From: Parietaria judaica
Taxonomy: Eukaryota > Streptophyta > Magnoliopsida > Rosales > Urticaceae
Length of the DNA: 64,000 nt
Assembly (NCBI GenBank): GCA_954871525.1
Contig: OX940864.1
Span: 7,496,001-7,560,000, forward strand
Reading direction: 5' to 3'
Part shown: positions 1 through 11,086 of the stretch, one piece after another
Numbering within the stretch: position 1 is the first letter of the stretch
How the letters are laid out: every line of letters starts with the position of its first letter
Program-made: the position numbers and the translations under genes
Notes under the pieces: model-generated
What the model saw: only the letters and a program-made list of their open reading frames with translations
Told to the model about the DNA's origin: nothing
Database searches by the model: none

Positions 1-35
1 GAAAATTCTCCAAACAAGATCCGAGGTGGACTTAC

Positions 36-3000
36 ATGGTAATCATACAAATGAGCCGGGTGATCCAACGGTTGAGAAGACGCATCGCAGTTTGTGATGA
101 TCGAGATATCAGGATATGTACTGTTTATGGCGTCATAAAATTTGAGATAGTTCCCTGGCAATAATAAAAAAAAAGGGGGGGGTTAGAAAACGATTTTTGA
201 GACCCTTTATATTATACAAATACCTCGGATTAACAAATGAGTGAAGAGAAGAAATAAGATTAATGATCTCTTATTCACCGCAAATGAAATAATCTACTTA
301 ACAAGATCATAGAGTTACAAAACTATACAAACCTTGGTAGTTCCGTTTCCCACAATCCTCGTTCCCAATAGCTACGAATTTCAATTCAAAAGGCTCGGGG
401 TGTCCCATTTTAGCACGAAGAGAGCCCCATTTGGAAGTAGGGTCACCTCTAGCAAACTCAATACCGTCAAGAGCTTCCTAAAGTAACGAAGCGCGTTTAT
501 CAAATTCGTGCCATAAATCAAATAATTGAATTAAAATTCTCCGAGAGCAGATATAATGACTTGCCTGCACAAACGGTAAGACCGATGTCGTAGATACTTC
601 ATCGTTGTGACTGATTCCTGAAGCAAGGAACAGAGCGACAGTCATGTCTTTCAAGTTGAAGAAAAAAATACCGAACCATTTGGGACCTAAAGAAATTTTA
701 ATGAAAACGTAAAGTACCGTTATTAAATACCCAAACTGGCTGTGCACCAAGATCTTCTGCTAGCTGCGGAAAATATATAATGTAAGGGTATGATTAGGAG
801 ATATAAAATCTTAGTTTGGGTTATATATAGAGTTTCTTGTGTTTCAAAGAAACCCACTTGAAGAAACTCGAGATAGCCGATTCCGTCATCGGTCCAGTAC
901 GACCAAACATCGCCGAAATGTCCAGGTCTCTCCTCCCACGGTCCAACGGTTTCTTTCCATCGGAATGCATTCCTTAGCCATGACCCCTCAACAAAACATC
1001 CTCCTAAGGAAACAAAAAGTCAACTTTTCTGAGTTAGGATCTTTAAGGCAACACCAGTCAACTGTGCTAAATTAGGAACTTTTGAGACAGCAAAAAGTCA
1101 ACTGTGCTAAATTAGGAACTTTGAGGAGTTTGCAACCTTCAACAAAACATCATCCTAAAGAGACAAAAAGTCAAGTGTGTTCCATTAGGAAATTTTGAGG
1201 ATTTGACAGAAAAATGAACTTGAGCTTTAAGGCCATGGCGATACCCACCAAAGAAATCGGTAAAAGAAATCTATTCTTGAAGTTCCTGATTCAAATTGCT
1301 TCTGAAGTATCCAAAACTAACACATTGTCCCGAAAAACATACTCTAAAGAGTATTTTTCAGTAAATCAAAGTAGCAATCTTGAAATAAGATCATCAATCA
1401 TTTACAATTCAAAAAATGAATTGAAACAGGCAAAGCGGGAAAAAAATGTAACAACCACCATTTTGGTTTGCGTGACAATGATAATAGAAATGATCATCAT
1501 CATAAAATTGACCGCATTACCTGGAAATCTAAAAAAACGAGGCTTCAAACGTTCTAGCATTTTCACGAGATCAGTCCGGAAACCGTGTCCCTGTGAGACA
1601 ATGATGGTTTTAGAAGCAAAAATTATAAAAATTAGAACAAAATTAACAGCTGACCACTCAATGTTTAGAAACCTCTTCAAACTTGATCACTCGATCTATC
1701 TTACGATTCTCTTGATATAGGAAATACTTTATTATTATTATTATTATTATTTAAGTTTTGGCTCTGATACCGCGATGGATATACTTATTTTCTATTGAAT
1801 AATATGTTGGAATATATAGATGCAGCAGAGTTATTTAGTAAGGGAAACTTGAAAAATAGCACTTATTTAGTAATTGCAATGATAAATATAAATATTCGTC
1901 GACAGAAATATCATACTTTATATGTATCCACTGGCATGACCGATACTTGATCGAACCATATCACTCCTCCTTTAGTCGTTGTCAATTGAAGACGTGAATT
2001 ACTGTTGGAATCTTCAGCTTCCAACACAAATTCCACCTTTTTCCAGTCTGAAACTTCGGAAGCCGGGGCTCTGTAACAGAATCAAAATATTAATAAAAAG
2101 GGATCATAAATAGTGTCTTCCAGTGCAAGAAAATAGTTGAGAAGAAAAATTGAAGATATTGTATAATCCACTGATAATAAAATGCTTACACGATGTTCTT
2201 AGCTGCCAGTTTTTGCTGACCGTTCGATCCTGTCAGAGCTACAGAGACGTTGATCGGTCCTGATGAGCGGACATGAAGAACAACTTTGTAGGTCTTTCCT
2301 TCTTCGATATTCTGAAATAAAAAGCAAATTCTGAAAACCGGGACTAAAAAGATAAACGGGGCGGATCAATATGCAAAGAGAACAACTACAAACTTCAATA
2401 AAATTTTAAAAGATGAACGTTCGGGTATAGCGTGTGATGAATAAAAGGACAAAGACGAACAGAATAGCAAAACACGGTAATTGATGAACGTTCGGGTATA
2501 AATGAACATTATTCTGAAGTATATCATAGGATGAATCAACAGTAGAAAGACGAGCCGAAAGAACAAACAACTGAGGATTTAAAGGATATCGACAAATATA
2601 TTATATACTTATATCTATCATTGAGTTGAAAAACAGAGCATTTTAGTCACAGATACTTACCATGCCCCAAAACCCAGGGTTATAAACACCGACGCCCTCA
2701 CTTGGACAGAGATTTGCGCCACTGCTGTCGCAAAGCACATCGATTCTGAGGGCGATTTTGTTTCGCTCGAAACGCGATGATCGGTCAGTTGAAACGATCA
2801 CAGATGATTCATTGCCGATCACAGTCCATGGATCGATGTTTGAAGGAACATTAGGTCCTCCGGCTTCGAAACCTGATACAATGTTTTGAAGTTAGAACCT
2901 TGAGTTTCAATCACATTTAAAACTTTTCTACAATTCGATCTAAAACAATAAAGAATTGCGGTGTAATTGGATCGAACCTCGGTTGTTCACGAGCTCAGCC

Positions 3001-3410
3001 CAAATTCCACCGGCCCCGGCGTGATTTATCTCCTGTGGTAAAACAATTCAAGATAAATCGAAATAAAAAATAAAAAATTCCTTCCTAAAATTGAGATTCT
3101 CGAATTACTTTATGGGCTAAAAACTGAACAAAATACTAAAATCAGCCGGAACTATAGAAATGAAACAGCCCTTACTAATGAAAAAGCAACTATTTTATAG
3201 AACCTACACTGCAGATAATGGAAATTTCGGAACTCGGGGACGAATTACCTCGAAGAACAGCCCGAAAAAGTTTTCGGAAATCGGCTTTCCGGATTGTTCG
3301 GAACCGTTCACTCGCAGCACCGCGGTTCTGCTTGCTTCGAGCTCAGAAGCAAAGCATTTATGGTAATTAAGAAGAAACAAACAGACCAGAAGGATCTTGT
3401 GAAAGCCCAT
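36..3410 (-). CDS. alpha-L-arabinofuranosidase, GH51, 5' part (truncated at window edge)
   Basis: Secreted enzyme that releases terminal arabinofuranosyl residues from wall arabinans and arabinoxylans. Eleven exons join in phase: 3249-3410, 2978-3032, 2661-2872, 2190-2311, 1917-2070, 1521-1590, 858-1003, 718-763, 565-617, 333-477 and 36-154, giving 428 codons. The family is usually about 675 residues, so roughly the last third lies left of position 1. The start MGFHKILLVCLFLL is a signal peptide. Family blocks seen are FGLFFEEINHAGAGG, RGFEAGGPNVPSNIDPW, a carbohydrate-binding-like middle part (exons 4-5), GHGFRTDLVKMLERLKP, GGCFVEG, WVFNNGISHND and AIGNEDCG. By family knowledge the Glu of GNE is the acid/base catalyst; the nucleophile Glu lies outside the window. 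The reading frame has no lesion. The exon 9/10 intron starts with GC instead of GT. A 5'-UTR intron (donor near 3618) is possible but unproven. Confidence 0.95.
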
Positions 3411-3699
3411 TTCTGAGTCAGCTCATCCAAATATTTTGCAGCCTATAATACAACAAGTTAATGAAGAGTCCGATTTATAGTCAAATCCAGAAACAATGTG
3501 AGAGAAAAACACGAACCTGATTAATGAGAAAGATGGAAACTTTGAGGAGAAAAAACAAAACCCAGATCGGCTCAAGAACAAAAACGAAACAGAAGCTGAA
3601 CAATTCAGTGACACGAACCTGAGATGGTCGGAAATTCCCAGGAAGGAGGAGAGAGACTGCGATTATTGAATTAAAGTTTTTTTTATGTTTATCTTGTGA

Positions 3700-4934
3700 A
3701 GATGATGAGGAAATGAATGCATTTATATCGGTGGTGTGTGTGTCTCTGTCAAGCTCAGTGGATATACATATATATAGATATGTGTTTTGACTCTACCAAT
3801 GTGTCGATTTATATATAGATTTATATATATATATATATATATATATTGAGAGAGAGAGAGTTTATCCATTCCAAACTGTGTAGTGAGGTTGTGATGTGTC
3901 AAAGCTGTATTGTTGAGATTCGGAGGAAGAGTGAGAGATGAATTGGCTTTGCTTGCACGTAAGATAAGGATGTTATGATCCTATCATGGCCAAAGGCGAA
4001 GGCACATGGGCAGAGGGGGGACACGTGCCCCCCTCATTTTTTTAATTTTTAATTTTTTTAATAAATTTTAATAAATATAAATTATATCCGTATAATATTT
4101 AACAATATTATTTTTTTCTCTATAATTTTTATAATATTTTTTACTTAAATCCCTATAACATCTTTAAATTTAATCTCAATAATTATTATAATATCTTTTC
4201 ATTACTTTTCGCGTATTTTTCTATATTAATTTCAAACTTGATCGCTCGACTTAAAACGCAATTCCCCCACATTTCAATTTCGCCATTTTTTTCTACCGCC
4301 GCTCTACGACTGGTTTACTTTATAATTCGTAAGGTGTCGATCAAGTAAAAAATGGTTTCCTCTAATGTATTACTAAAAAAGTACCCAAATTAATAATAAA
4401 TTAGTTTCGTCTAATTTCTAAAAAAATATCAATGGATCGTTTCATTAAAATATATATATATATGTGTTATTTTCATATAATTTTATTTTAATTTTAATTA
4501 TTTGGTTCTTTTCTTATAAAAATTATAAAAACAAATTGAAAGAATTATTGTTTTATTGAATTTTAGGATTTTTAGGGATTTTTTTTTACAAAATTGAAAG
4601 TAAAAGGATATAAAAATAAAATCCCAAAAAAAATACATTTCTTGTTTTTGCAAGCCATTTATGTAATGTTGTTTGTTTGACATTAGTCCCGTTGTGGTCT
4701 AAATCCCTAGTGGTACGTAATTTCAATCTCCAATGTCTTATCACTTATAATATTGTGTTCATGTGCACGTAAGAATGGTGTATTTTTTTTCCTTTCATTC
4801 GTTTATTTATTTTGAAGAAGTATAAGAAATATTAAATAAATCTCACGCCAATCATAGCCAAAGTACTTGCTCTTGTATAATTACAGGGGAAATAATTTAT
4901 ATTTAATGTTGATGCCGAAAAATAAATTAATCAT
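3700..4934. other. intergenic, no gene seen
   Basis: AT-rich DNA upstream of the arabinofuranosidase gene. It holds a TA run and a short GA run near 3817-3863, probably within the promoter of that gene, and a short G/C-rich stretch at 4012-4035. No coding exon was recognised. Confidence 0.6.
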
Positions 4935-5614
4935 TGTAGCGGCCTAAAGTTGGGTATTGGGCCGGGCCCATTGCCGTTTGTTGACTTTCTTGGGCTAGAT
5001 GTTTGATTCATTGTTCTTGTGGAGTCTAGCGGATCGGACCCTTCGCTAACCGTCGGACTGGAACGGGGTCCTCTAACATGTTACCGCAAAGTCCTAGGAC
5101 TCGGGATATAGATCGGTGACCGCAGAGAACCAGAACCTCCGTAGGGCAAGTCGACGATCGGACCCTTATCGGACCCTCCGCTTACCGTCGGACCGGAACC
5201 GGGTCCTCCGACCCGTTACCGCAAAGTCCTAAGACTCGGGATATAGGTCGATGACCGCAGAGAACCGCAACCTCCGTAGGGCAGGTCGGCGACCGGGCTT
5301 GGAGCAGTCGATGACTGGGAGAGCTGGGGGTGATGGTATATGATGTCGCACCTCGTCACATATAGCGAGGCTGCCTACGTACCCACTTGTAGTCAAATGG
5401 GATCAGGTCATCACGTAGTTCAATGTGGGCGATTAGGGGGTGCGTACCTGGGCTTGCCTGGCGCGAGCCGGGGGTCAATGGCGGAGACGGGAGTCGGACG
5501 ACGCTTGAACCTTCCCCTGGGGAGTCGGCGATTCCGCTGGTAAGCCGGGGATTCCTCCAGCGCTTTCGCTCTAGCTAGCTCCTCCGCTCCGACCTTAGTC
5601 GGGTAATCCTACTG

Positions 5615-5651
<37 letters not shown>

Positions 5652-5952
5652 ATAGAATAGAGAAAACGGTGTTTATCGCTATATAGAGCATTTGAATCGG
5701 ACTTACCGTTTGAATGAAATCAAGCTCATATTTATAGGAGGGGCCAGGGGCCTCGGCACGGCCCGAGTCGCGCCCTGACACACCGCGTACGCGCCATGAC
5801 ACGGCGCGCGTCAAGGCTATTTAGGGCGCGTTAGGGAATCCGGGATCCCGTCACGGCGCGCGAAGGCACGTTTTGTTATTCAACTTTTATTCTAATAGTG
5901 AAAATTGTTTTCGCACTATTTGGACTTCTTGGTTTTGAGATATGGGTCTACA
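4935..5952. repeat. GC-rich LTR-like block with internal tandem duplication
   Basis: The block is much more GC-rich than its surroundings. It begins TGTAGCGGCC and ends GGGTCTACA, a TGTAG/CTACA terminal pair like that of an LTR. Inside, a unit of about 123 bp occurs twice with a 135-bp period (about 5035-5157 and 5170-5292). A (TA)n run lies near 5618-5646. A TATAAATA-like box on the minus strand near 5730 suggests a minus-strand promoter. I found no matching target-site duplication, no internal retrotransposon coding sequence and no primer-binding site, so solo LTR is only the best guess. Confidence 0.4.
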
Positions 5953-7847
5953 GGGGGTGTTTTGGAGCCGAAATTGATTTAGGAAAAATCACCCATAACA
6001 TTTAATATTATACCACATAAGTGTTTAAAATTAATTCTCTTATAATTGATGGTCTTCTTTACTCGGTATCTTGACTTTCTGCCCCTATGCTAATACAAAT
6101 CAAACCAATAAACTACGAGACCACATTAAAATGGAAAATTCATTTAATTACATAAAGACAGTCGTTTCCTTATAAAAAAAAATACAAATAAAATTGGACA
6201 AGTAAATTAAATTTGTCCAGAATAAGAGAACTCATTTGCAAGTATAAAAGCGGTTTTAGAGACGAAGCACCCGCAAGTTTAATCTATGGTCTATGGATAT
6301 ACTAAAGCAAGAACAGCGTGTATATCAATATCAATGAGATTTTTATACTAAAAAAAAATTAAAAACCAATATCAATCCGATTTTATAGATATACCGCAAA
6401 AATAAGGGGTATACTAATAGGATTTTCATATATTTTATATGTATCAAAATTAAAAAAAATAATGAGAAAAAAATGTTTTTTTTTTTTTTTTTTTTTTTTT
6501 TATCAAAATGAATTTGAAAGAGTTTCCAGGGATTATGTGGTAGTGTTGATTGCAAAACGTGTATGCAAAATTACGCAAGTGCACGTGTCGACAAGTAATA
6601 CAATGTGCAACGCACAAGGATCGATCCCACAGAGACTAAGTCAAATTACGTATTTCTTGCGAGTTATATAAAAAGAACACATCATGAGAAATTGTTATAA
6701 AACAAAAATTCGTTCAAATTGTAAACTAAAATGGTATTCAAACTGTTAACTAAAGCTAAATGGAACAGAGGAAACAAGCAATTTGATAATCGATGAGAGA
6801 AAACGGTTGTGCTCATGAATTACTTCGGGTTTTCCGAATTACCGAATGTGACAGGAATGCTATTGCATTTTCTTAGTGATTCTGGGAAACGACGATATCA
6901 TTGGTTCTTCCGAACTTTTGCTTAAAAACCGATTGTAAACTAATCATTCATATTCCTATGATAAGACTATTTTACCGGTTAAAATTAAGATCCAATTCCA
7001 CAAACCTACAAGGAGATTCATATATTCCTATACTCATCTCAATCTTAAGAACGAATTCACAAGATTAACACATGTATCAAGGTTGCATTTCCAATTCAAT
7101 TCATATTTTCCAATAGAGATCAAATCTAAAATTCTATTAAGTTGAAACAAGAAATATAATTATGACAAAATTAAGCACTCAACCAAGAATTAAGAAAACA
7201 CAAAATCCCATCACAATCAATAATTCATCAAACCCTTAGTTCATCATTTACCCAACTCTAGGAAATTAGTTCATGTTCTCACAATCAAAAATATAAAAGA
7301 GAAGTGGTTCAAGATACAACATCAAACCAAAAATTGAAATGATCGAACGTGTTTGGATTGGTGAGTTGTGCCTTGCTCCTTGATGCCTGATGTCTCTCTT
7401 CCTTGCAGATGTTGGTTCCTTGTCTTCTCAGCTTCCTTCCTTTTTGCTCTTGTTGATGGCTGATTCTTGCTTGCTTTGATCCAACGGCTGATGATGCTTC
7501 TCCCAAGTGTGGCTGCCTCTTTTTGTGATCAAGTCATTAGCATCCCTAAATTAGGACAAGTTTCTACTCTTGGCACCAAATCTCTTGGGATTTGGGCCCA
7601 AATGATTGAAGCCCACATAATCAAAATTACACCTTAAATTTGTTTCTTTTTCTCAAAATTGGCCCAATTAAGTGTTTCTTTTAAATATTATCTACTCAAA
7701 ACTCAAACACACATAATTATCAAGATTTAGGCAAAACTCATCAATTTTCATCTCGATCTTAAGCTTGGGTTTAACATTTAATTCGATAAAAACCGTGTAA
7801 TAACTCTAATTTCATAGAGTTATCAGGTAGTTATGTAAAATTAAAAA
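5953..7847. other. intergenic with degenerate transposon-like stretch
   Basis: No gene recognised. From about 6540 to 7830 the sequence resembles a decayed plant mobile-element remnant: a stretch with GCAAGTGCACGTGTCGAC followed by GGATCGATCCCACAGAG near 6577-6635, and a short hairpin (TAACTCTA, six bases, TAGAGTTA) near 7800-7822. The element class was not determined. A poly-T run lies near 6477-6501. Confidence 0.35.
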
Positions 7848-7860
7848 AAAATGATTGTTT

Positions 7861-8074
7861 GTTTTTTTTTTAAATGGGGTGGCGCTAACGACCAATGTTT
7901 ACAATGCACTCTCGCATTACTAGATATATTCAGTGTAAGAACAGGTGACACTATTGGCCAAGTTTACATATGTAAATGGGGCAAACATTTTGCTTTCCAT
8001 GGGGTTTGAACCCGTGACTTCATGGAGAGGTGAGTAATGGTGTTATCACTAGGCCAAATAAGCAAAGCTGGGTT
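7861..8074 (-). mobile_element. tRNA-derived SINE, complete, with target-site duplication
   Basis: Read on the minus strand, the element has a pol III A-box-like TGGCCTAGTGA, about 35 bases later a B-box-like GGTTCAAACCC, and ends in a run of A. It is flanked by a perfect 13-bp direct repeat AAAATGATTGTTT at 7848-7860 and 8075-8087. The internal promoter boxes, A-rich 3' end and flanking duplication together are the signature of a plant SINE inserted by target-primed reverse transcription. At about 214 bp it is within the usual size range for plant SINEs. Confidence 0.88.
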
Positions 8075-8087
8075 AAAATGATTGTTT

Positions 8088-8947
8088 TGTTTGTTAGAAG
8101 ATCGAATTTAAAAGCAAAAAATAATTTTGAGAAAATGACTCCGACATAGTGTCATTTTGCCCGTACTCACGCCAAAAAGAGTTACTGCAGATATACCATC
8201 GGTGTACTTTTTGTTGCTATTATCAATAGAAAGTGCGAGGTTCCATTTTCTTGTTTATAAATTATAAAAAATAGAATTTTGGAATTCTAACTCAAAAAAA
8301 AAAAAAAAAAAATCCAGAATTTCATATCTTGTCATATGAAATGACTAATTAATATGTACCATATGATAATTACTTACGAATGGAATCAATGTATGTTAAT
8401 AATTCGAAAGAATTTTTTTAATTTTTTTTCGCACCAGTAACTTTACGCTATAAGATTTAGCACCAAAGTTACTTTAAGCAATAATTAAGGGAAAAAAATT
8501 ACTCAATGAATTCAAAGAGTAACCAAGGCAACAAGATAACACGTGTAATGTTTGTTTTCGTCATATAAAGCTCAAGGCATTGCTTATACTCCAATAATAC
8601 ATTATATTCATGTAGACGTTTATAAAATATAAAAAACCCATAAGGGTTAATTTTCTCAGAATTTATTAATATTTAAGGTAACTTGAATGAATTTTCGTTT
8701 CAATGTTTTTTAATTGAAGATAAAGATGGCACTGGTTTGTGCAAAAAGATTTCTCCAAGCTTGCATTCCTTCAAATGAATAGCATTTATTTGGTACTCAA
8801 GTCTATAAATAGAAAATATTTTATCTGATGTTTGTTTGCTAGAATATTAGTGGGAATAATGTTCAATATTTAAGATTTAGACGGTCATATTGAAGAATTA
8901 AATACCTATTATTTGAGATTTTAGCGATTTTAGCGAGAGCCGAGGAT
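8088..8947. other. intergenic, no gene seen
   Basis: AT-rich sequence without a recognisable exon. It contains a poly-A run near 8295-8312 and nothing else that I can assign. Confidence 0.6.
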
Positions 8948-9010
8948 TTCATATATCTATTCCCTTACCTCATACTCAAAGAATATGAGGTAAGGGAATA
9001 GATATATGAA
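8948..9010. repeat. perfect inverted repeat, 27-bp arms, 9-base loop
   Basis: The left arm at 8948-8974 is matched without a mismatch by the reverse complement at 8984-9010, around the loop CTCAAAGAA. The perfect arms in otherwise unconstrained AT-rich DNA imply recent origin. No flanking duplication or longer terminal repeat was found. Confidence 0.95.
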
Positions 9011-9720
9011 GTATCGCGAAATATTTTTATGAATGATAAATTTTCGATATTTATATATTTTTTTTAAGAAAGCAACCCGATATGTGTAAGTATCGCAATG
9101 GAATAAAGGAACTAGTCCATATTGTTAATATGAAAAATGGACTTGCACGGTAACGAGACAAGTGAGGGCACAAGCAAAGCTGAGTTCCGGGTCAAAGAGT
9201 TCCGGGTCAAAAGGTCTCAGCTCGGAACCAACAAGCCTGAAAATAAGTCCAACACACCAAAGTTTAAAATACCAAGGTTAACTTTGGGCTAACGACTTAT
9301 CGATGGTAACTAATAAAAAACTAACAAAAATCGTTAGTTAAACGCTTACCTGCAATAAAACAAAAAATCGGTGATTTCTTAGCAAATTCTTTAGATGTAC
9401 CGAGTTTATTGAATTTTTTTTAAATGAAACTAATTAATTAATCATTTTAACATATTATGCAGTCTTAATATTTACGTATCAATAAAATCAAAATATTCTA
9501 ATAATCAATATTATTATTATTATTATTAGTTAGCAAATCCATTATCCTCCGATAAAATCAAAATGATCGATTTTTCATCGAAATAATTTGTGTGTCAAAT
9601 TCTGATTTTTATCCAAAAATAAAATGGAAAATATGAGAAAAATAGGAAGGGATTAGCAAGAGAGTCCTTTTCAGCGAGTCACCGTTGCTGTTTACTGTTT
9701 AGTTTACTACGACACCTTCT
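9011..9720. other. intergenic, probable promoter side of the CID-domain gene
   Basis: AT-rich spacer with a small direct repeat (GAGTTCCGGGTCAAA twice near 9182-9212) and a short ATT microsatellite near 9510-9527. The transcription start of the downstream gene is probably near 9700. No coding exon was seen. Confidence 0.5.
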
Positions 9721-9721
9721 A

Positions 9722-9784
9722 ATCACTCTCTCTCTCTCCTCTTCCCCTCTCTCTCTCTCTCTCTCTAGGGTTTCTCTCTCTCTC
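9722..9784 (+). repeat. CT-rich microsatellite in 5' leader
   Basis: Interrupted (CT)n tract just upstream of the likely 5'-UTR splice donor (TTCAAG/GTACTC at about 9833). Such CT tracts are common in plant 5' leaders. Confidence 0.7.
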
Positions 9785-11086
9785 CACCCATTGGCGTCGG
9801 AGATTCGGCTCTTCCCTCCTCATTTTCTTCAAGGTACTCTGATTAACGCTTCTTGTTTTCGTTTTCGCGTTCGAATTTCAACTCTCTCTGTGTTCTCCGA
9901 CTTGCTCAGAATTTCAATATGGATTGGAGAAATTCGATTCCGTTTGGTCATTCTTGTTCGGAATTCATAGTTAGCCCTTTGTTGGTGACTCAGAAAGCGA
10001 ATTCTTTGACTTTCTGTGTTTTTTTCCGATAGGTTTTTGCATTACAGCTAAAATGTCTAGAAATATTGTTGCGAAATAGTGTATCCGGAGAAACTGCTTT
10101 GAGCTCAGATCTGGAGAGTGGATATATCAGGATTGAAATAAATTAATGTATAATTTTTTTCGAATCGTTCTGAATTTTGTTGAAGTTTGGAAATGGGTTT
10201 ATTGTAATTGTTGAGAATAGTCACTTTAAAGCAAATTATGAAAGTCGTTTTGTATAACCTCACGAGGTTTACTTACGCCTCATGGCGCCTCGTCTTTGGA
10301 CGGAAAAACGCGTCGAGGCTTAACGACAATAGTTTTAAACTATGACAAATGGAGAGAAAGGTTTGAAATGAAGTGGTCTTATAACAGACTCGGGATTACT
10401 TAAAATTGAAAAGATTTTGTGAAAGTCGTCTTCCTCCTCTCTAGTATCCTGTATTCCTTCCTTGTAGTTTATTTAAGTTTTAGCTTTATAATAATCACGG
10501 GCAGCGGCTCCAATCTTTATCACATCGTTTCTGTCGTAACATTATAGACTTTAGTTGCGCTGCTTGTTATATTGATAGGTTTTATTGTTAGTCCTAGTGC
10601 ATCTTAGAGAGTTGGAATTAGCCGAGTAGTAGTGTTAGAGAGATCAAAACTCTTTTGCCTGTAACTGTGGGGGGACCCAGAATACTAACTAACTATAAAT
10701 ATAAATATTAGCGGCAAAAATTGAAAAATAAAAAAATATACGTACATCCAACCCTGGCAGTAACTTGATGATGACTTAATAATATTAGTTTTTAGCATTC
10801 TTATTATGTTCTTTTTTAACGTTGATACAATAGTGTTGTATTAGGATTGTTAACATATTACGATTTTTTGCTTTGTAGAGAGTTTTGAACTTTTGGGACA
10901 TATGTCGCATAGCTGTTACATAATGTTTTGGGACATATGGCTTTACTTTCCGAGAAAAAAAATATAGAGATTAGGGAAACTTTAAATATATCCCAATCAT
11001 AATATTATTCTATATATCAAGTTTTCCTTATAATTCAATCATAAAATCATGTCCTGAATGCAGGGAATGTAAAATCTTGTACCAAC

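Noticed and set aside
7990..8060. Intact tRNA gene suggested by A- and B-box-like words
   Set aside because: No acceptor stem or cloverleaf can be drawn. The boxes belong to the SINE.
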